From Magnetococcales bacterium (lineage in GTDB: Bacteria; Pseudomonadota; Magnetococcia; Magnetococcales; JADGCL01), in contig JADGCL010000029.1 of NCBI GenBank assembly GCA_015229005.1, forward strand, positions 1 through 37,645: a stretch of 37,645 bases of DNA, in the 5' to 3' direction. Position 1 is the stretch's first letter. Every line of letters begins with the position of its first letter. Positions 1 to 13,202 of this stretch are shown here, piece by piece. Both the position numbers and the translations under genes were made by a program. The notes beneath the pieces were generated by a model that was not told the DNA's origin, searched no databases, and saw only the letters and a list, made by a program, of their open reading frames with translations.

Positions 1-240
1 CGCCGCCCACCCCGGAAGGGCCCCAACGCCCCCCTGGTGAGGGCGGGGGGGGCGGGGGCCCTGGGGGTGGAATTGGGGGGGGCGGCGGTCTACCATGGAG
101 AGCTGCGGCAGAATCCCCGGTTGGGCTTCGGGGGCGAGGCCGGGGTGGGGGATATCCCCCGGGCGATCGCCCTGCTCCGGCGGGGCAGTTATCTCTGGGG
201 CGGGGTGGCGACGGGAGTGGGCTGGTACTGGTCGATGTGA
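1..240 (+). CDS. cbiB/cobD: Adenosylcobinamide-phosphate synthase, C-terminal part (5' end outside window)
   Basis: Open from the first base in frame 1, ending at TGA 238-240. The translated piece carries GPNAPLVRAGGAGALGVELG, matching the conserved C-terminal 'PNAG..MAAMAGALGV.LGG' block of CbiB/CobD. It is followed by the family's usual end, an 'RRGSYLW' segment leading into a last short hydrophobic stretch. The family is an inner-membrane enzyme that attaches aminopropanol (or its phosphate) to cobyric acid in cobalamin synthesis. The next gene makes the aminopropanol phosphate precursor, which supports the call. Only about the last 79 residues are visible, so nothing can be said about the start or the promoter. 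Confidence 0.85.
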   Translation, partial: RRPPRKGPNAPLVRAGGAGALGVELGGAAVYHGELRQNPRLGFGGEAGVGDIPRAIALLRRGSYLWGGVATGVGWYWSM

Positions 241-282
241 GTGTGCGGCGACTGCTGTTTCCTTGATCCGGAGGTTCTGCTG

Positions 283-1275
283 GTGTTGGAACATGGTGGC
301 GGGGTGCGGGTGGCGGCGGCGCATTTCGGTATTCCGCCGGGGGCGTGGCTGGACCTCTCCACGGGGATCAATCCCCTGGGCTGGCGGGCCCCGCTTGGAG
401 AGATGCCCGCCGCTGCCTGGTCGCGGCTGCCGGAGGTCGAGGATGGTCTGGAACAGGCGGCCCGGGAGTATTATGGGAGTGCCCATCTCCTGCCGGTCGC
501 GGGTTCGCAGGCGGCCATCCAGGTGTTGCCGCGCCTCTTTTCTCCCGCACGGGTGGCGGTGGTCGAGCCGACCTATGCCGAACATGCCCATGCCTGGCGG
601 GCGGCGGGTCACGCGGTGGTGGGGGTCGCACTCTCCGACCTGGGAGGGGATCTGGAGGGTTTCGACGGGGTGGTGGTGGTCAATCCCAACAACCCGACGG
701 GGCGGATCGTTCCCCGTGCCAGGCTCCTCGACTGGCACGGACGCCTTGCCGCCCGCGGGGGCTGGCTGGTGGTGGACGAGGCCTTCATGGACAGCGATCC
801 GGGGGAATCGCTGACGCCACATCCGCCGATGGCGGGGCTCTTTGTCCTGCGCTCCCTGGGCAAATTCTTCGGGCTCGCTGGGTTGCGTGTCGGGTTTCTC
901 CTGGCCCTGCCCGAGGCCTTGGAGCAGGCCCGGGAGCTGTTGGGTCCCTGGGGGCTTTCCGGTCCTTCCCGTTGGCTTGCGACTCGGGCGTTGCGGGATC
1001 GGGATTGGCAGGCGGCGGCGCGTCTCTCCTTGCGGACGCGATCGCGGGAGTTGGTCCGGCTCCTTGATCGCCATGGCCTGCCGGTTTCCGGGCATACCGC
1101 TCTTTTCGCCTGGGTTGCAACCGAGCGAAGCGAGGAGTGGTGGACGGAATTTGGGCGCAACGGCATTCTGGTCAGGCGCTTTCTCCGGCCCGGGGGTGTG
1201 CGCTTCGGGCTGCCGGGAGGGGAGGCGGAGTGGCGGCGTCTGGAGGGGGTTTTGGGCGCTCTTTCGGGTCGCTGA
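283..1275 (+). CDS. cobC: L-threonine-O-3-phosphate decarboxylase / cobalamin aminotransferase-like enzyme
   Basis: A 330-residue fold-type I PLP enzyme (called CobD in Salmonella, CobC elsewhere). It makes (R)-1-amino-2-propanol phosphate for the nucleotide loop of cobalamin. Seen: the N-terminal 'LEHGG' and 'DLSTGINPLG' blocks typical of the family, VVVNPNNPTG for cofactor/substrate contacts, and the Schiff-base lysine in SLGKFFGLAG (about K194), followed by GLRVGF. I chose GTG 283 because GGAGG (270-274) sits 8 nt upstream and the protein then begins as the family does. The frame is open back to GTG 241, directly after the upstream stop. It lies 42 nt after the cbiB-type gene, so the two probably share a transcript. 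Confidence 0.87.
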   Translation: MLEHGGGVRVAAAHFGIPPGAWLDLSTGINPLGWRAPLGEMPAAAWSRLPEVEDGLEQAAREYYGSAHLLPVAGSQAAIQVLPRLFSPARVAVVEPTYAEHAHAWRAAGHAVVGVALSDLGGDLEGFDGVVVVNPNNPTGRIVPRARLLDWHGRLAARGGWLVVDEAFMDSDPGESLTPHPPMAGLFVLRSLGKFFGLAGLRVGFLLALPEALEQARELLGPWGLSGPSRWLATRALRDRDWQAAARLSLRTRSRELVRLLDRHGLPVSGHTALFAWVATERSEEWWTEFGRNGILVRRFLRPGGVRFGLPGGEAEWRRLEGVLGALSGR

Positions 1276-1344
1276 GGAGGGGTTGTCATTACGGGCATTC
1301 CGTTGCTGCGGACGGGAACCGATTCTGGAGAGTATTGCCGAATC

Positions 1345-3441
1345 ATGCCGAGCATCGAGGCCGTGTCGATATTTGTTCTGTTCACCATTTCCCTCCATGG
1401 TTGGGGGAGGTCGGCGGTTTCAGTTTTTTATGGGAATGAAAAATCGCCCGGATATGTTTACCCGGTGGCGGTGGGTTTCGCGGTTTGGGTATTCATCGGT
1501 GGGGTGTTGAATCTGGCGGGCCTGGCCCATGGGGGCGTTGTCGACGGCCTGGTGATGCTGGGGGTCGCCATGGCCGGGTGGATGTGGTGGCGCACATGGG
1601 TTGGAAGGCGGGGCGGGTCTGGTTTTTCGGATGGTCATCGTAACATCAGGGACTATCTGGATCTGTATGGTGGTGGCTCGAGATATATTTTGTTGATATC
1701 ATTGTTTGTCGTTGTGGTATCCTCGGTATTCCTGTTCCATTTCTTGATGCCAATGAAGAGTTTCAATTTTCATGACGACTTTCAGTTTTATTTCAATCAA
1801 GTCAAGATCATGGCGGAGATGGGGTCGTTGCAGGGGCAGCCTCTTTTCAGAACGGGTCTGATCAATCTGGGTGGGTTTACTTTTGTCCAGGTGTTTTTTG
1901 TCGATCACCTGTCGTTTGCCCATATAGGGTCTGTTGATGCCGTTCTGTTTTTTTCCATTGGAATGTTATTGATTATTGATGTTGGAATCGTCCGCTTTGC
2001 GCGTCCCTTGGCGATCCTTGGAGCAGTCGTTGTTTTTCTGATGGTCAATCCTCAAATCGTGAATGTCTCACCGGTCTATGCGGGTGCGGTGACCATTATT
2101 GGCTTGATCCATTCATCCATCATTCTTTTTGAGACGATGGCGGATGCCTCGTTCAGGAGACAATTGTTGGCGGCAGTTCCGGTCGGCCTGTTTGTTGGGG
2201 CCATGCTCCCTTTGAAATTGACGTATTTCTTGTTCATCGTAACATTTGTGACGCTGCAGGTGTTGGTTTTTATTTTCAGAAAGCGACCGTGGCGTCAGGG
2301 GCTCCGGGTTGTTTCGATCGGGGCGGGTGTTGCGCTCCTTGAGACGCTGTTGTGGGCGATGGCCTATTGGGAGAACTTTGCGGCAATGCTTGTGGCCCCG
2401 GCCGTTGCCCCGCCGGTTTCATCGGGGGTGGCTGCCGGTCTCCCCGGGGCGATGTCGGTCCGTTCCCCGATCGACCTTGTCGTATCCAATTTTCGTTTTT
2501 TGATGTCCGGTGTTCCGCTTCCCTATGGTGACAATCCTTTTCAATTTACGGTGATCGCTCTGCTTCTTCCGGGTATCGCCCTGTATTTTTGGAGGCGTTG
2601 CGATGCTGGTGAGGAGTTAGATCGCGGCGATGCCACCAGGTGGGTATTGTTGGTGTCTTGTGTTTCTGCCTTGGTCGCCTTTCTCTTCGCGGGTCCGGTC
2701 TATGGTTACGCCGCCTCGGGGATTCGTTATTCGACGCCGTTTCTGCTGGGTGTATTACCGTTGGCTGTGGTGTTGGCCTCGATTCCCGGTGGGGGCTTGC
2801 ACGGGGTGGCACCGTCAGTAGCGGGAGGGGGAATCCCCGGTGGCCATGGAGGATCGGTCGACCTTTTTCCGATGTTGGTTTCAGTTGTTGTCGTTTTATT
2901 GTTTATTGATACATTTATCCTGAGAATTTTCCGGGTGGTCGATTTTGCGCATGTCTATTCATTTCAGGTGGCTTCAAGTAGTTCTTATATCGAATCGATC
3001 GATGGCATACTGGGTCCAGATAACGAGCGGTTGATGCGTCGTGTTCAGGAGCATGTTCCTCCTGGAAGGACAATCATGGTCGACACGGTCGCGTCTTTTT
3101 TGTTTGATTTTAACAGGAATCATCTTTTGGTGAGCGATTATGGCCTTGCCAAGTTTCGGATAGGAATTTATGGCAGTGATTCCTGGATTGATTTGCAAAA
3201 ACATATCCAGGGAATGGGTGCTGATTACATGATCTGGCAGTTTCGTGGGTTCGGTTTCAGGGGGGTGTCCTATTTTGAAGGCCTGAAGCGCATGGAAGAG
3301 TTTAGTCGTTTTGGTGAAGGCATCGACCTGAATATTTCTTTTTTGCGCGGTGTCGATGATATGGCCGGTCGCAACGAGAGTGTTGTTGTCGGTGATTATC
3401 TCGTGATTAAGCTTTCTGCCGATGCCGTGACGCAGATGTGA
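1345..3441 (+). CDS. Multi-spanning membrane protein, probable GT-C type glycosyltransferase
   Basis: About 698 residues with roughly 11 to 13 hydrophobic segments. There are four near the N-terminus, then a loop carrying the acidic motif NFHDDFQFYF, further segments to about residue 540, and a soluble C-terminal domain of about 160 residues. An acidic pair in the first large loop after early membrane spans is the usual catalytic signature of GT-C enzymes, which use polyprenyl-phosphate sugars on the periplasmic side. The function is inferred from topology and this motif only. The start ATG 1345 (MPSIEAVSIF) puts the first membrane span at the N-terminus; the frame is open back to TTG 1303 and no strong ribosome site decides. 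Base composition drops clearly compared with both neighbours (T-rich runs from about 1690 to 3440), suggesting transfer or different selection. It sits alone between cobalamin and KDO genes. Confidence 0.55.
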   Translation: MPSIEAVSIFVLFTISLHGWGRSAVSVFYGNEKSPGYVYPVAVGFAVWVFIGGVLNLAGLAHGGVVDGLVMLGVAMAGWMWWRTWVGRRGGSGFSDGHRNIRDYLDLYGGGSRYILLISLFVVVVSSVFLFHFLMPMKSFNFHDDFQFYFNQVKIMAEMGSLQGQPLFRTGLINLGGFTFVQVFFVDHLSFAHIGSVDAVLFFSIGMLLIIDVGIVRFARPLAILGAVVVFLMVNPQIVNVSPVYAGAVTIIGLIHSSIILFETMADASFRRQLLAAVPVGLFVGAMLPLKLTYFLFIVTFVTLQVLVFIFRKRPWRQGLRVVSIGAGVALLETLLWAMAYWENFAAMLVAPAVAPPVSSGVAAGLPGAMSVRSPIDLVVSNFRFLMSGVPLPYGDNPFQFTVIALLLPGIALYFWRRCDAGEELDRGDATRWVLLVSCVSALVAFLFAGPVYGYAASGIRYSTPFLLGVLPLAVVLASIPGGGLHGVAPSVAGGGIPGGHGGSVDLFPMLVSVVVVLLFIDTFILRIFRVVDFAHVYSFQVASSSSYIESIDGILGPDNERLMRRVQEHVPPGRTIMVDTVASFLFDFNRNHLLVSDYGLAKFRIGIYGSDSWIDLQKHIQGMGADYMIWQFRGFGFRGVSYFEGLKRMEEFSRFGEGIDLNISFLRGVDDMAGRNESVVVGDYLVIKLSADAVTQM

Positions 3442-3509
3442 TCGAGAGATTGTTGTCGGACCGTCGATGAACGGGCCTTGCCGGTCGGGACTGGTTTTCC
3501 AAGTTCTAT

Positions 3510-3553
3510 CAGCCCGTTGAAGAAGTCCACGGATGGACTTTTTCGGCAGGCTG
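3510..3553. repeat. 44-bp imperfect palindrome (REP-like or terminator hairpin)
   Basis: Two 20-base arms around a 4-base CGGA loop. The inner arms pair perfectly (AAGTCCA/TGGACTT) and the outer ends pair as CAGCC/GGCTG, with four differences between arms, several tolerated as G-U pairs. The right arm contains a T5 run, but it lies inside the stem. The element ends 7 bases before the kdsB ribosome site, so it could act on kdsB mRNA, terminate transcription from 1345-3441, or be a dispersed repeat. Confidence 0.6.
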
Positions 3554-3573
3554 CGGAAGTGGGAGAAATCGTA

Positions 3574-4308
3574 TTGAGTGAGATCCTTGTTGTCATTCCG
3601 GCGCGTTATGCTTCGACCCGGCTCCCGGGCAAGGCCCTGGCGGAGATCGCCGGCAAGCCGATGATCCGGCACGTATACGAGCGGGCAAGTCAGGCGCGGG
3701 TAGGGCGTGTTCTGGTGGCGACGGACGATCTGCGGATTGCGCGGGCGGTGACGGCCTTCGGGGGCGAAGCGGTGATGACCTCGCCGGAGCATCCCTCGGG
3801 GACAGACCGCATCGCGGAAGCGATTGGCGCCGATTTCCAGGGGCTTGTGGTCAATGTCCAGGGGGACGAGCCGATGCTCGTTCCCGGGATGATCGATGAG
3901 GTGGTGGCCCCCCTCGTTGCCGATCCCGGGATTCCGATGGGGACATTGGCTCACCTCTTGACCGATGCGGAGGAGTTCCAAAGCCGGGACGTGGTGAAGG
4001 TGGTCACCGACCGGCGAGGCTTTGCCCTCTATTTTTCCCGGGCCCCGATCCCCTGCCACCGTGATGGTGTCGCCGGAGAGGGGGGCGGGCCGTTCAGGCA
4101 TGTCGGTCTCTATGCCTATCGTGCCGATTTCCTCCGTCGTTTTTCGCGGCTGCCGCCGACGCCCCTGGAACAGGCGGAAAAGTTGGAGCAACTTCGGGCG
4201 TTGGAGCATGGCTACCCCATCCGTGTGGTGACCACCAGCCATCGGGCGGTTGGTGTCGATACGCCCGAGGATCTGGAAAAAGTCCGTCGCCGGATGGCGG
4301 TGGGGTGA
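3574..4308 (+). CDS. kdsB: 3-deoxy-manno-octulosonate cytidylyltransferase
   Basis: A 244-residue enzyme that activates KDO with CTP to CMP-KDO for lipid A-core synthesis in the cytosol. Seen: the N-terminal nucleotide-binding loop IPARYASTRLPGKAL, then VATDD, the SGTDRIAEA block, VNVQGDEPM and FSRAPIPC, all standard for KdsB. The length matches the E. coli enzyme (248). The chosen start is TTG 3574, with GGGAG (3561-3565) 8 nt upstream, giving a protein that begins SEILVVIPARY. The frame is open upstream to 3478, but that stretch is only the palindrome and intergenic DNA. pyrG downstream makes the CTP used here, and kdsA makes KDO 8-phosphate. Confidence 0.95.
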   Translation: MSEILVVIPARYASTRLPGKALAEIAGKPMIRHVYERASQARVGRVLVATDDLRIARAVTAFGGEAVMTSPEHPSGTDRIAEAIGADFQGLVVNVQGDEPMLVPGMIDEVVAPLVADPGIPMGTLAHLLTDAEEFQSRDVVKVVTDRRGFALYFSRAPIPCHRDGVAGEGGGPFRHVGLYAYRADFLRRFSRLPPTPLEQAEKLEQLRALEHGYPIRVVTTSHRAVGVDTPEDLEKVRRRMAVG

Positions 4309-4426
4309 GGTTTCCGCTATAGTACCGCGCTGGCGAACGGGCGGAGCCTTCTTCGGAGGGGGGATCGACCGGATTCGGATGGCGGGTCAGATTCGGTGGG
4401 ACAGTGTAACCCGTTGAATCCAGTAA

Positions 4427-6157
<1,731 letters not shown>

Positions 6158-6251
6158 GTCCGGCTCCTGCGGGCCGGTCGGTCGCCCAGTCGTCCTGGAG
6201 GGGGTTGGGGCGGGCGGGGCACCTTTGGTTTCCGGGGGCTGTGGTCGGGTC

Positions 6252-7100
6252 GTGCGGGTGGGGAGCGTTGAGGTCGGCAATCACCTGCCGCTGGTGTTGA
6301 TCGCTGGTCCCTGTGTCATCGAAGGGGAGGAGTTCGCCCTCAGGACGGCGGCACAGCTCAAGGACATGGCCTCCCGGCTCGGTGTCCCGCTGATCTACAA
6401 GTCTTCTTTCGACAAGGCCAATCGTACCTCGACACGGGGTTTCCGGGGGGTCGGGGTCGAGGCGGGGCTGGCGATTCTTGCCAAGGTGCGGCGCGAGCTG
6501 GGGATGCCGGTGGTCACCGATGTCCACGAGTCGCGCCAGGCGGCCCTGGTGGGCTCGGTGGTGGATCTTCTGCAGACGCCGGCCTATCTTTGTCGGCAGA
6601 CCGACCTGATCGAGGCGGTGGCGCGGACGGGGAGGCCGGTCAACATCAAGAAGGGGCAGTTCCTCGCTCCCGGCGACATGGTGCATGTGGCGGGGAAGGC
6701 GGAGGCGGTGGGCAATCGGCAGCTGCTTTTCTGCGATCGGGGGACCCAGTTCGGCTATCGGGATCTTGTGGTTGACATGCGGGGGCTCGCCATCATGGCT
6801 GCGACCGGCTACCCCGTGGTCTTCGATGCCACCCATTCGGTGCAACTTCCGGGGGGGCTCGGGGGGGCGAGCGGAGGGGAGAGGCGTTTTGTCGCGCCGC
6901 TCGCACGGGCGGCGGTGGCGGTGGGGGTTGCGGCCCTTTTCCTGGAGGTCCATCCTGACCCCGACAAGGCCCCCTGCGATGGTCCCAACATGCTTCCCCT
7001 GGAGGGGCTGGAGTCTCTGGTTGCCGGGTGGATGCGGCTGGACGAGATTGTCAAGGGAAGTTGCGGGATTACGGGGCATTGGCAGGAGGTTTCGGCATGA
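6252..7100 (+). CDS. kdsA: 3-deoxy-8-phosphooctulonate synthase
   Basis: Condenses PEP with arabinose 5-phosphate to KDO 8-phosphate, the committed step to KDO. Seen: [52 protein letters not shown], the [12 protein letters not shown] block, [12 protein letters not shown] and [19 protein letters not shown], covering the full TIM barrel. I place the start at GTG 6252 (GTG 6258 is also possible), because conserved sequence begins right after it and the product is then 282 residues, as in E. coli (284). The frame is open back to GTG 6150, inside the end of pyrG, so an N-terminal extension of 34 residues cannot be excluded. The stop overlaps the gcvT start as ATGA (7097-7100). Confidence 0.94.
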   Translation: MRVGSVEVGNHLPLVLIAGPCVIEGEEFALRTAAQLKDMASRLGVPLIYKSSFDKANRTSTRGFRGVGVEAGLAILAKVRRELGMPVVTDVHESRQAALVGSVVDLLQTPAYLCRQTDLIEAVARTGRPVNIKKGQFLAPGDMVHVAGKAEAVGNRQLLFCDRGTQFGYRDLVVDMRGLAIMAATGYPVVFDATHSVQLPGGLGGASGGERRFVAPLARAAVAVGVAALFLEVHPDPDKAPCDGPNMLPLEGLESLVAGWMRLDEIVKGSCGITGHWQEVSA

Positions 7101-8188
7101 GGGTTACTCCGCTTCACGCACGCCACCTGGAATGCGGTGCGCGGATGGTCGATTTTTCCGGTTGGGAGATGCCGTTGCACTACGGCTCGCAGCTCGGCGA
7201 GCACCATCTGGTGCGACGGGAATGTGGTTTGTTTGATGTCTCCCATATGGGTCAGGTGGATGTCGCTGGTCGTGAGGCGGTGGCCTTTCTGGGGCGTATC
7301 TTTGCCGGGTCGGTGACTGCTCTTGTGCCCGGGCAGGCGCGCTACGGGGTGATGCTCAATGAGGCGGGGGGCATCGTCGATGATCTCATCGTCTATCGTT
7401 TGGGTGAGGCTGAGTTTCGTCTGGTGATCAATGCTGGTCGGCGTGAGCGCGACCTGGAGTGGATCGGGAGCCAGGCAGAAGCCTTTGCGGTTGAGGTTCG
7501 GCGGCGTGACGATCTGGCGATGGTTGCCCTGCAGGGGCCGGAGGCCCTCTTCCGGTTGCGGCGGGTGATTCCTGCTGCTCTTTGGGAGCGGGTTGGGGCG
7601 GCTCCTGCGTTTCATGCTGTTCACGAGGGGGAATGGCTGGTGGCACGTACCGGCTACACCGGCGAGGAAGGGTGCGAGATCATGCTCCCTGCCGCCGAGG
7701 TGGTTGCCCTTTTCGATGCCCTGCGGCAGACCGGGGTGGCGCCCATCGGCCTGGGGGCCCGGGACACCCTGAGGCTGGAGGCGGGGATGAACCTCTATGG
7801 CCTGGACATGGACGAGGAGGTCGACCCCTTCCTTTCCGGGGTGGCCTGGAGCGTAGGGTGGGATCCCCCGGAGCGGGATTTTATCGGTCGGCGGGCACTG
7901 GAGCGGCTTCGGACGAGCCCCGGTCGGCGGCAACGCCAGGGGCTGGTTCTGGAGGTTCCCGGGGTGCTGCGCAACCATATGGCTGTGGAACTCTCTGGTC
8001 GGGGGGTAGGGGAAGTGACGAGCGGGGGGTACTCGCCCACCCTGGGGTGCGGGATTGCCCTTGCCCGTCTGGACCGGGATATCCTCCCTGGCAGTCGTGT
8101 CGAGATCGAGGTCCGGGGGCGGAAGCTGCCGGTTCGGGTGGTGCGACCGCCCTTTGTCCGTCTGGGCCGGTCGGCGCTCAGGGACTGA
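7097..8188 (+). CDS. gcvT: Aminomethyltransferase, glycine cleavage system T protein
   Basis: A 363-residue T protein: it releases ammonia from the aminomethyl-lipoyl H protein and passes the methylene group to tetrahydrofolate. Seen: the N-terminal [20 protein letters not shown], the folate-binding VSHMGQ region, the central [22 protein letters not shown] and the C-terminal [16 protein letters not shown]. Length equals the E. coli protein (364). Start ATG 7097 has AGGAGG (7084-7089) 7 nt upstream and overlaps the kdsA stop, so translational coupling is likely. Unusually, the next gene is gcvPA and no gcvH lies between, although gcvT-gcvH-gcvP is the common order. Confidence 0.95.
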   Translation: MRVTPLHARHLECGARMVDFSGWEMPLHYGSQLGEHHLVRRECGLFDVSHMGQVDVAGREAVAFLGRIFAGSVTALVPGQARYGVMLNEAGGIVDDLIVYRLGEAEFRLVINAGRRERDLEWIGSQAEAFAVEVRRRDDLAMVALQGPEALFRLRRVIPAALWERVGAAPAFHAVHEGEWLVARTGYTGEEGCEIMLPAAEVVALFDALRQTGVAPIGLGARDTLRLEAGMNLYGLDMDEEVDPFLSGVAWSVGWDPPERDFIGRRALERLRTSPGRRQRQGLVLEVPGVLRNHMAVELSGRGVGEVTSGGYSPTLGCGIALARLDRDILPGSRVEIEVRGRKLPVRVVRPPFVRLGRSALRD

Positions 8189-8209
8189 TATCATTCGAGG
8201 AGTTGGTCG

Positions 8210-9568
8210 ATGCCGTTCGTTCCCCATACCGAAGAGGATCTCGGGCAGATGCTTGCCGCCATCGGTGTCGAGAGCGTCGAGGCGCTGTTCGCGGAGATCC
8301 CCGGGGAGTTGCGGGCGGCGCCCCTGAATCTGCCGCCGCCGCTGAACGAGATGGCCCTTGCCCGTCACCTGGGCGAGGCCGCCGGGCGTGACGCCGGGCT
8401 GGTTTGTTTCATCGGCGCCGGGGCCTACGATCACTATGTGCCGGCGGCGGTCTGGGAGATCGCCGGGCGGGGTGAGTTCTACACGGCCTACACCCCCTAC
8501 CAGGCGGAGGCGAGTCAGGGCACCCTCCAGGTCCTGTACGAGTTCCAGAGCATGATCGCTCACCTGACCGGCCTGGAGGTCGCCAACGCCTCGCTCTACG
8601 ACGGTGCGAGTGCCCTCGGGGAGGCGGTTTTGATGGCGGTCCGCGCCAACCGTGGGGCGAAGGCGCCGCGAGTGTTGCTTGCGGATACCGTCTCGCCGGT
8701 GCATCGGCGGGTGGTGCGGAATCTGGTCGAGGCACAGGGGATCGAACTGGTGACCCTGCCGCACGAACCCCGCGAGGGGGGGGTGGATCCGCTCCTCCTG
8801 GACGGTTTCACCCGGGGGAGCGTCGCTGCCCTGGTGATCGCCCAGCCGAACTATTTCGGGGTGTTGGAGGAGGTCGACGCCCTGGTCGATCGCGCCCATG
8901 CGTTGGGGGCGCTGGTGATCGCCGAGGTGAATCCCATCTCGTTGGGGATACTGCGTCCGCCCGGCTCCTGGGGGCGTTCGGGGGCCGATATCGTCTGCGG
9001 CGAGGGGCAGCCGCTGGGGGCGCCGCTCTCCTCGGGGGGGCCCTATTTTGGATTCATGGCGTGTCGTGGCGAGCATGTGCGGCAACTGCCGGGTCGTATC
9101 GTCGGTCGCACGACCGATCAGGGTGGACGGGAGGGGTTCGTCCTGACCCTGCAGGCCCGGGAGCAACACATCCGCCGGAGTCGGGCGACCTCGAATATCT
9201 GTACCAACCAGGGGTTGATGACGGTTGCGGCGTCGGTCTACATGACCCTTCTCGGACCGGCCGGTTTGGCGGCGACGGCGCGCGCCTGTCACGCCAACGC
9301 CCTGTCGTTGGTCGAGCGGCTCACCGCTGTTCCCGGGGTGGAGCGGCTCTTTTCGCGTCCTTTTTTCCACGAGTGCGCCTTGCGGTCTCCTGTGCCGGTT
9401 GCGGAGCTTCTGCCCTGGCTGGCGGAACGGGGGATCGGTGGTGGGGTGGGCTTGGTCGGCGACTACCCGCACCTGGGGGAGTCTCTTCTCACTGCGGCGA
9501 CCGAGCGGCGGACGGCGGCGGAGATCGATCTCTTCGGGAGGTTGCTCGCCGAGCGGGTGGGATTCTGA
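8210..9568 (+). CDS. gcvPA: Glycine dehydrogenase (decarboxylating) subunit 1
   Basis: A 452-residue N-terminal half of the split P protein. It pairs with GcvPB to decarboxylate glycine and load the aminomethyl group on lipoylated H protein. Seen: the N-terminal [102 protein letters not shown] and [17 protein letters not shown]. The length is normal for the family. Start ATG 8210 follows a GAGGAG; the gap after gcvT is 21 nt. This subunit lacks the PLP lysine, which is in GcvPB. Split GcvP is common in Gram-positives, archaea and several proteobacterial lineages but not in E. coli. Confidence 0.96.
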   Translation: MPFVPHTEEDLGQMLAAIGVESVEALFAEIPGELRAAPLNLPPPLNEMALARHLGEAAGRDAGLVCFIGAGAYDHYVPAAVWEIAGRGEFYTAYTPYQAEASQGTLQVLYEFQSMIAHLTGLEVANASLYDGASALGEAVLMAVRANRGAKAPRVLLADTVSPVHRRVVRNLVEAQGIELVTLPHEPREGGVDPLLLDGFTRGSVAALVIAQPNYFGVLEEVDALVDRAHALGALVIAEVNPISLGILRPPGSWGRSGADIVCGEGQPLGAPLSSGGPYFGFMACRGEHVRQLPGRIVGRTTDQGGREGFVLTLQAREQHIRRSRATSNICTNQGLMTVAASVYMTLLGPAGLAATARACHANALSLVERLTAVPGVERLFSRPFFHECALRSPVPVAELLPWLAERGIGGGVGLVGDYPHLGESLLTAATERRTAAEIDLFGRLLAERVGF

Positions 9569-9658
9569 GTGGGGACTCGTTCGACGGTCTGATTGGTGGG
9601 ATTTCGGTGGTTTGATTGGTGGGGCATCGTTGGTGGGGCGTGGGGGTTGAGAGGGCGG

Positions 9659-12509
<2,851 letters not shown>

Positions 12510-12519
12510 GTTGTTTTTA

Positions 12520-12594
12520 ACACATGGCGGATGTTGAATGTGAATGACAGGGGCTTTTTCCTCTGTACATTGCTTTCGACATCTGCCATGGTGT
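12520..12594 (+). other. Long rod-like hairpin downstream of eno
   Basis: The arm 12523-12538 (starting CATGGCGGATGT) pairs with 12575-12590 over 16 consecutive positions, two of them G-U. The base extends by three pairs (12520-12522 with 12592-12594) past a bulged G. The tip forms a 7-bp helix, ACAGGGG with CCTCTGT, closing a CTTTTT loop. There is no T-run after the 3' arm, so it is not a textbook terminator. It could be an mRNA 3'-end stabiliser, a processing site, a small RNA, or a repeat/MITE remnant. A weaker CGAGGG/CCCTCG inverted repeat follows at about 12594-12620. Confidence 0.55.
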
Positions 12595-12713
12595 CGAGGG
12601 TTTGGGTGGTCGAGCCCTCGGTTTGGAGGCTTTTGCTTGGGGGGGGGGAGGAAGGCGCGAGAGGTTCCGGCAGCGTGGAGGCCTTTGGCTGATCGGTGGC
12701 GGGGGAGAATGCG

Positions 12714-13163
12714 GTGGCTGAGGAGATGGTGAAGATCGGGGTTGTGGCGAAGCAGTTGGGGATCTCCATTCGGACGATCCACATGTACGAGCGTGAGGGT
12801 TTGGTTCTTTCTTATAAGAATCCTGCCGGCACTCGCTATTTCACCCGGCGTGATGTCGAGTGGTTGCTGGTCATCCGGGCCATGATCAAGTCTGCCATCA
12901 GTATCGCCGGGATCCGTCGGCTTCTGGCGCTGATTCCCTGTTGGGAGAGGATGCGTTGTGCCTACGTCGAGAAGAAGGAGTGCCCGGCCATTCTTGACAA
13001 TGAGCTTCCCTGCTGGGCGAACCATGCCAACTTATGCTGGAATTCCGGGCAGGAGTGCCGGGATTGTCCGGTGTATGAGATGCGGTTTTCCATCAGTACA
13101 ATGAAGAGCCACCTGGACATTCGGATGAAGCCCGAGTTTTCGGAACCCTCCTTGGCCTCATGA
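12714..13163 (+). CDS. MerR-family regulator with Cys-rich C-terminus
   Basis: About 149 residues. The N-terminal MerR winged helix-turn-helix is clear: KIGVVAKQLGISIRTIHMYE, then REGL and GTRYFTRRDVEWL. It is followed by the usual dimer-helix beginning (IRAMIKSAISIAGIRRLL). The C-terminal part has seven cysteines at about residues 76, 82, 90, 100, 108, 115 and 118, including two PCW motifs and a final CRDCPVY, suggesting a bound metal or iron-sulfur cluster; the ligand is not identifiable from sequence. Start GTG 12714 has GGGGGAG (12701-12707) at 6 nt; GTG 12696 and ATG 12726 are alternatives. The target is unknown; the adjoining exported protein is the nearest candidate. Confidence 0.8.
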   Translation: MAEEMVKIGVVAKQLGISIRTIHMYEREGLVLSYKNPAGTRYFTRRDVEWLLVIRAMIKSAISIAGIRRLLALIPCWERMRCAYVEKKECPAILDNELPCWANHANLCWNSGQECRDCPVYEMRFSISTMKSHLDIRMKPEFSEPSLAS

Positions 13164-13202
13164 ATTCTGGCCCTCTTTTGCGCACTGCGGGTGAATCCTT
13201 TC

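Noticed and set aside
3478-3573. N-terminal extension of KdsB
   Set aside because: It translates the palindrome and spacer; the TTG at 3574 has a proper ribosome site and the family N-terminus.
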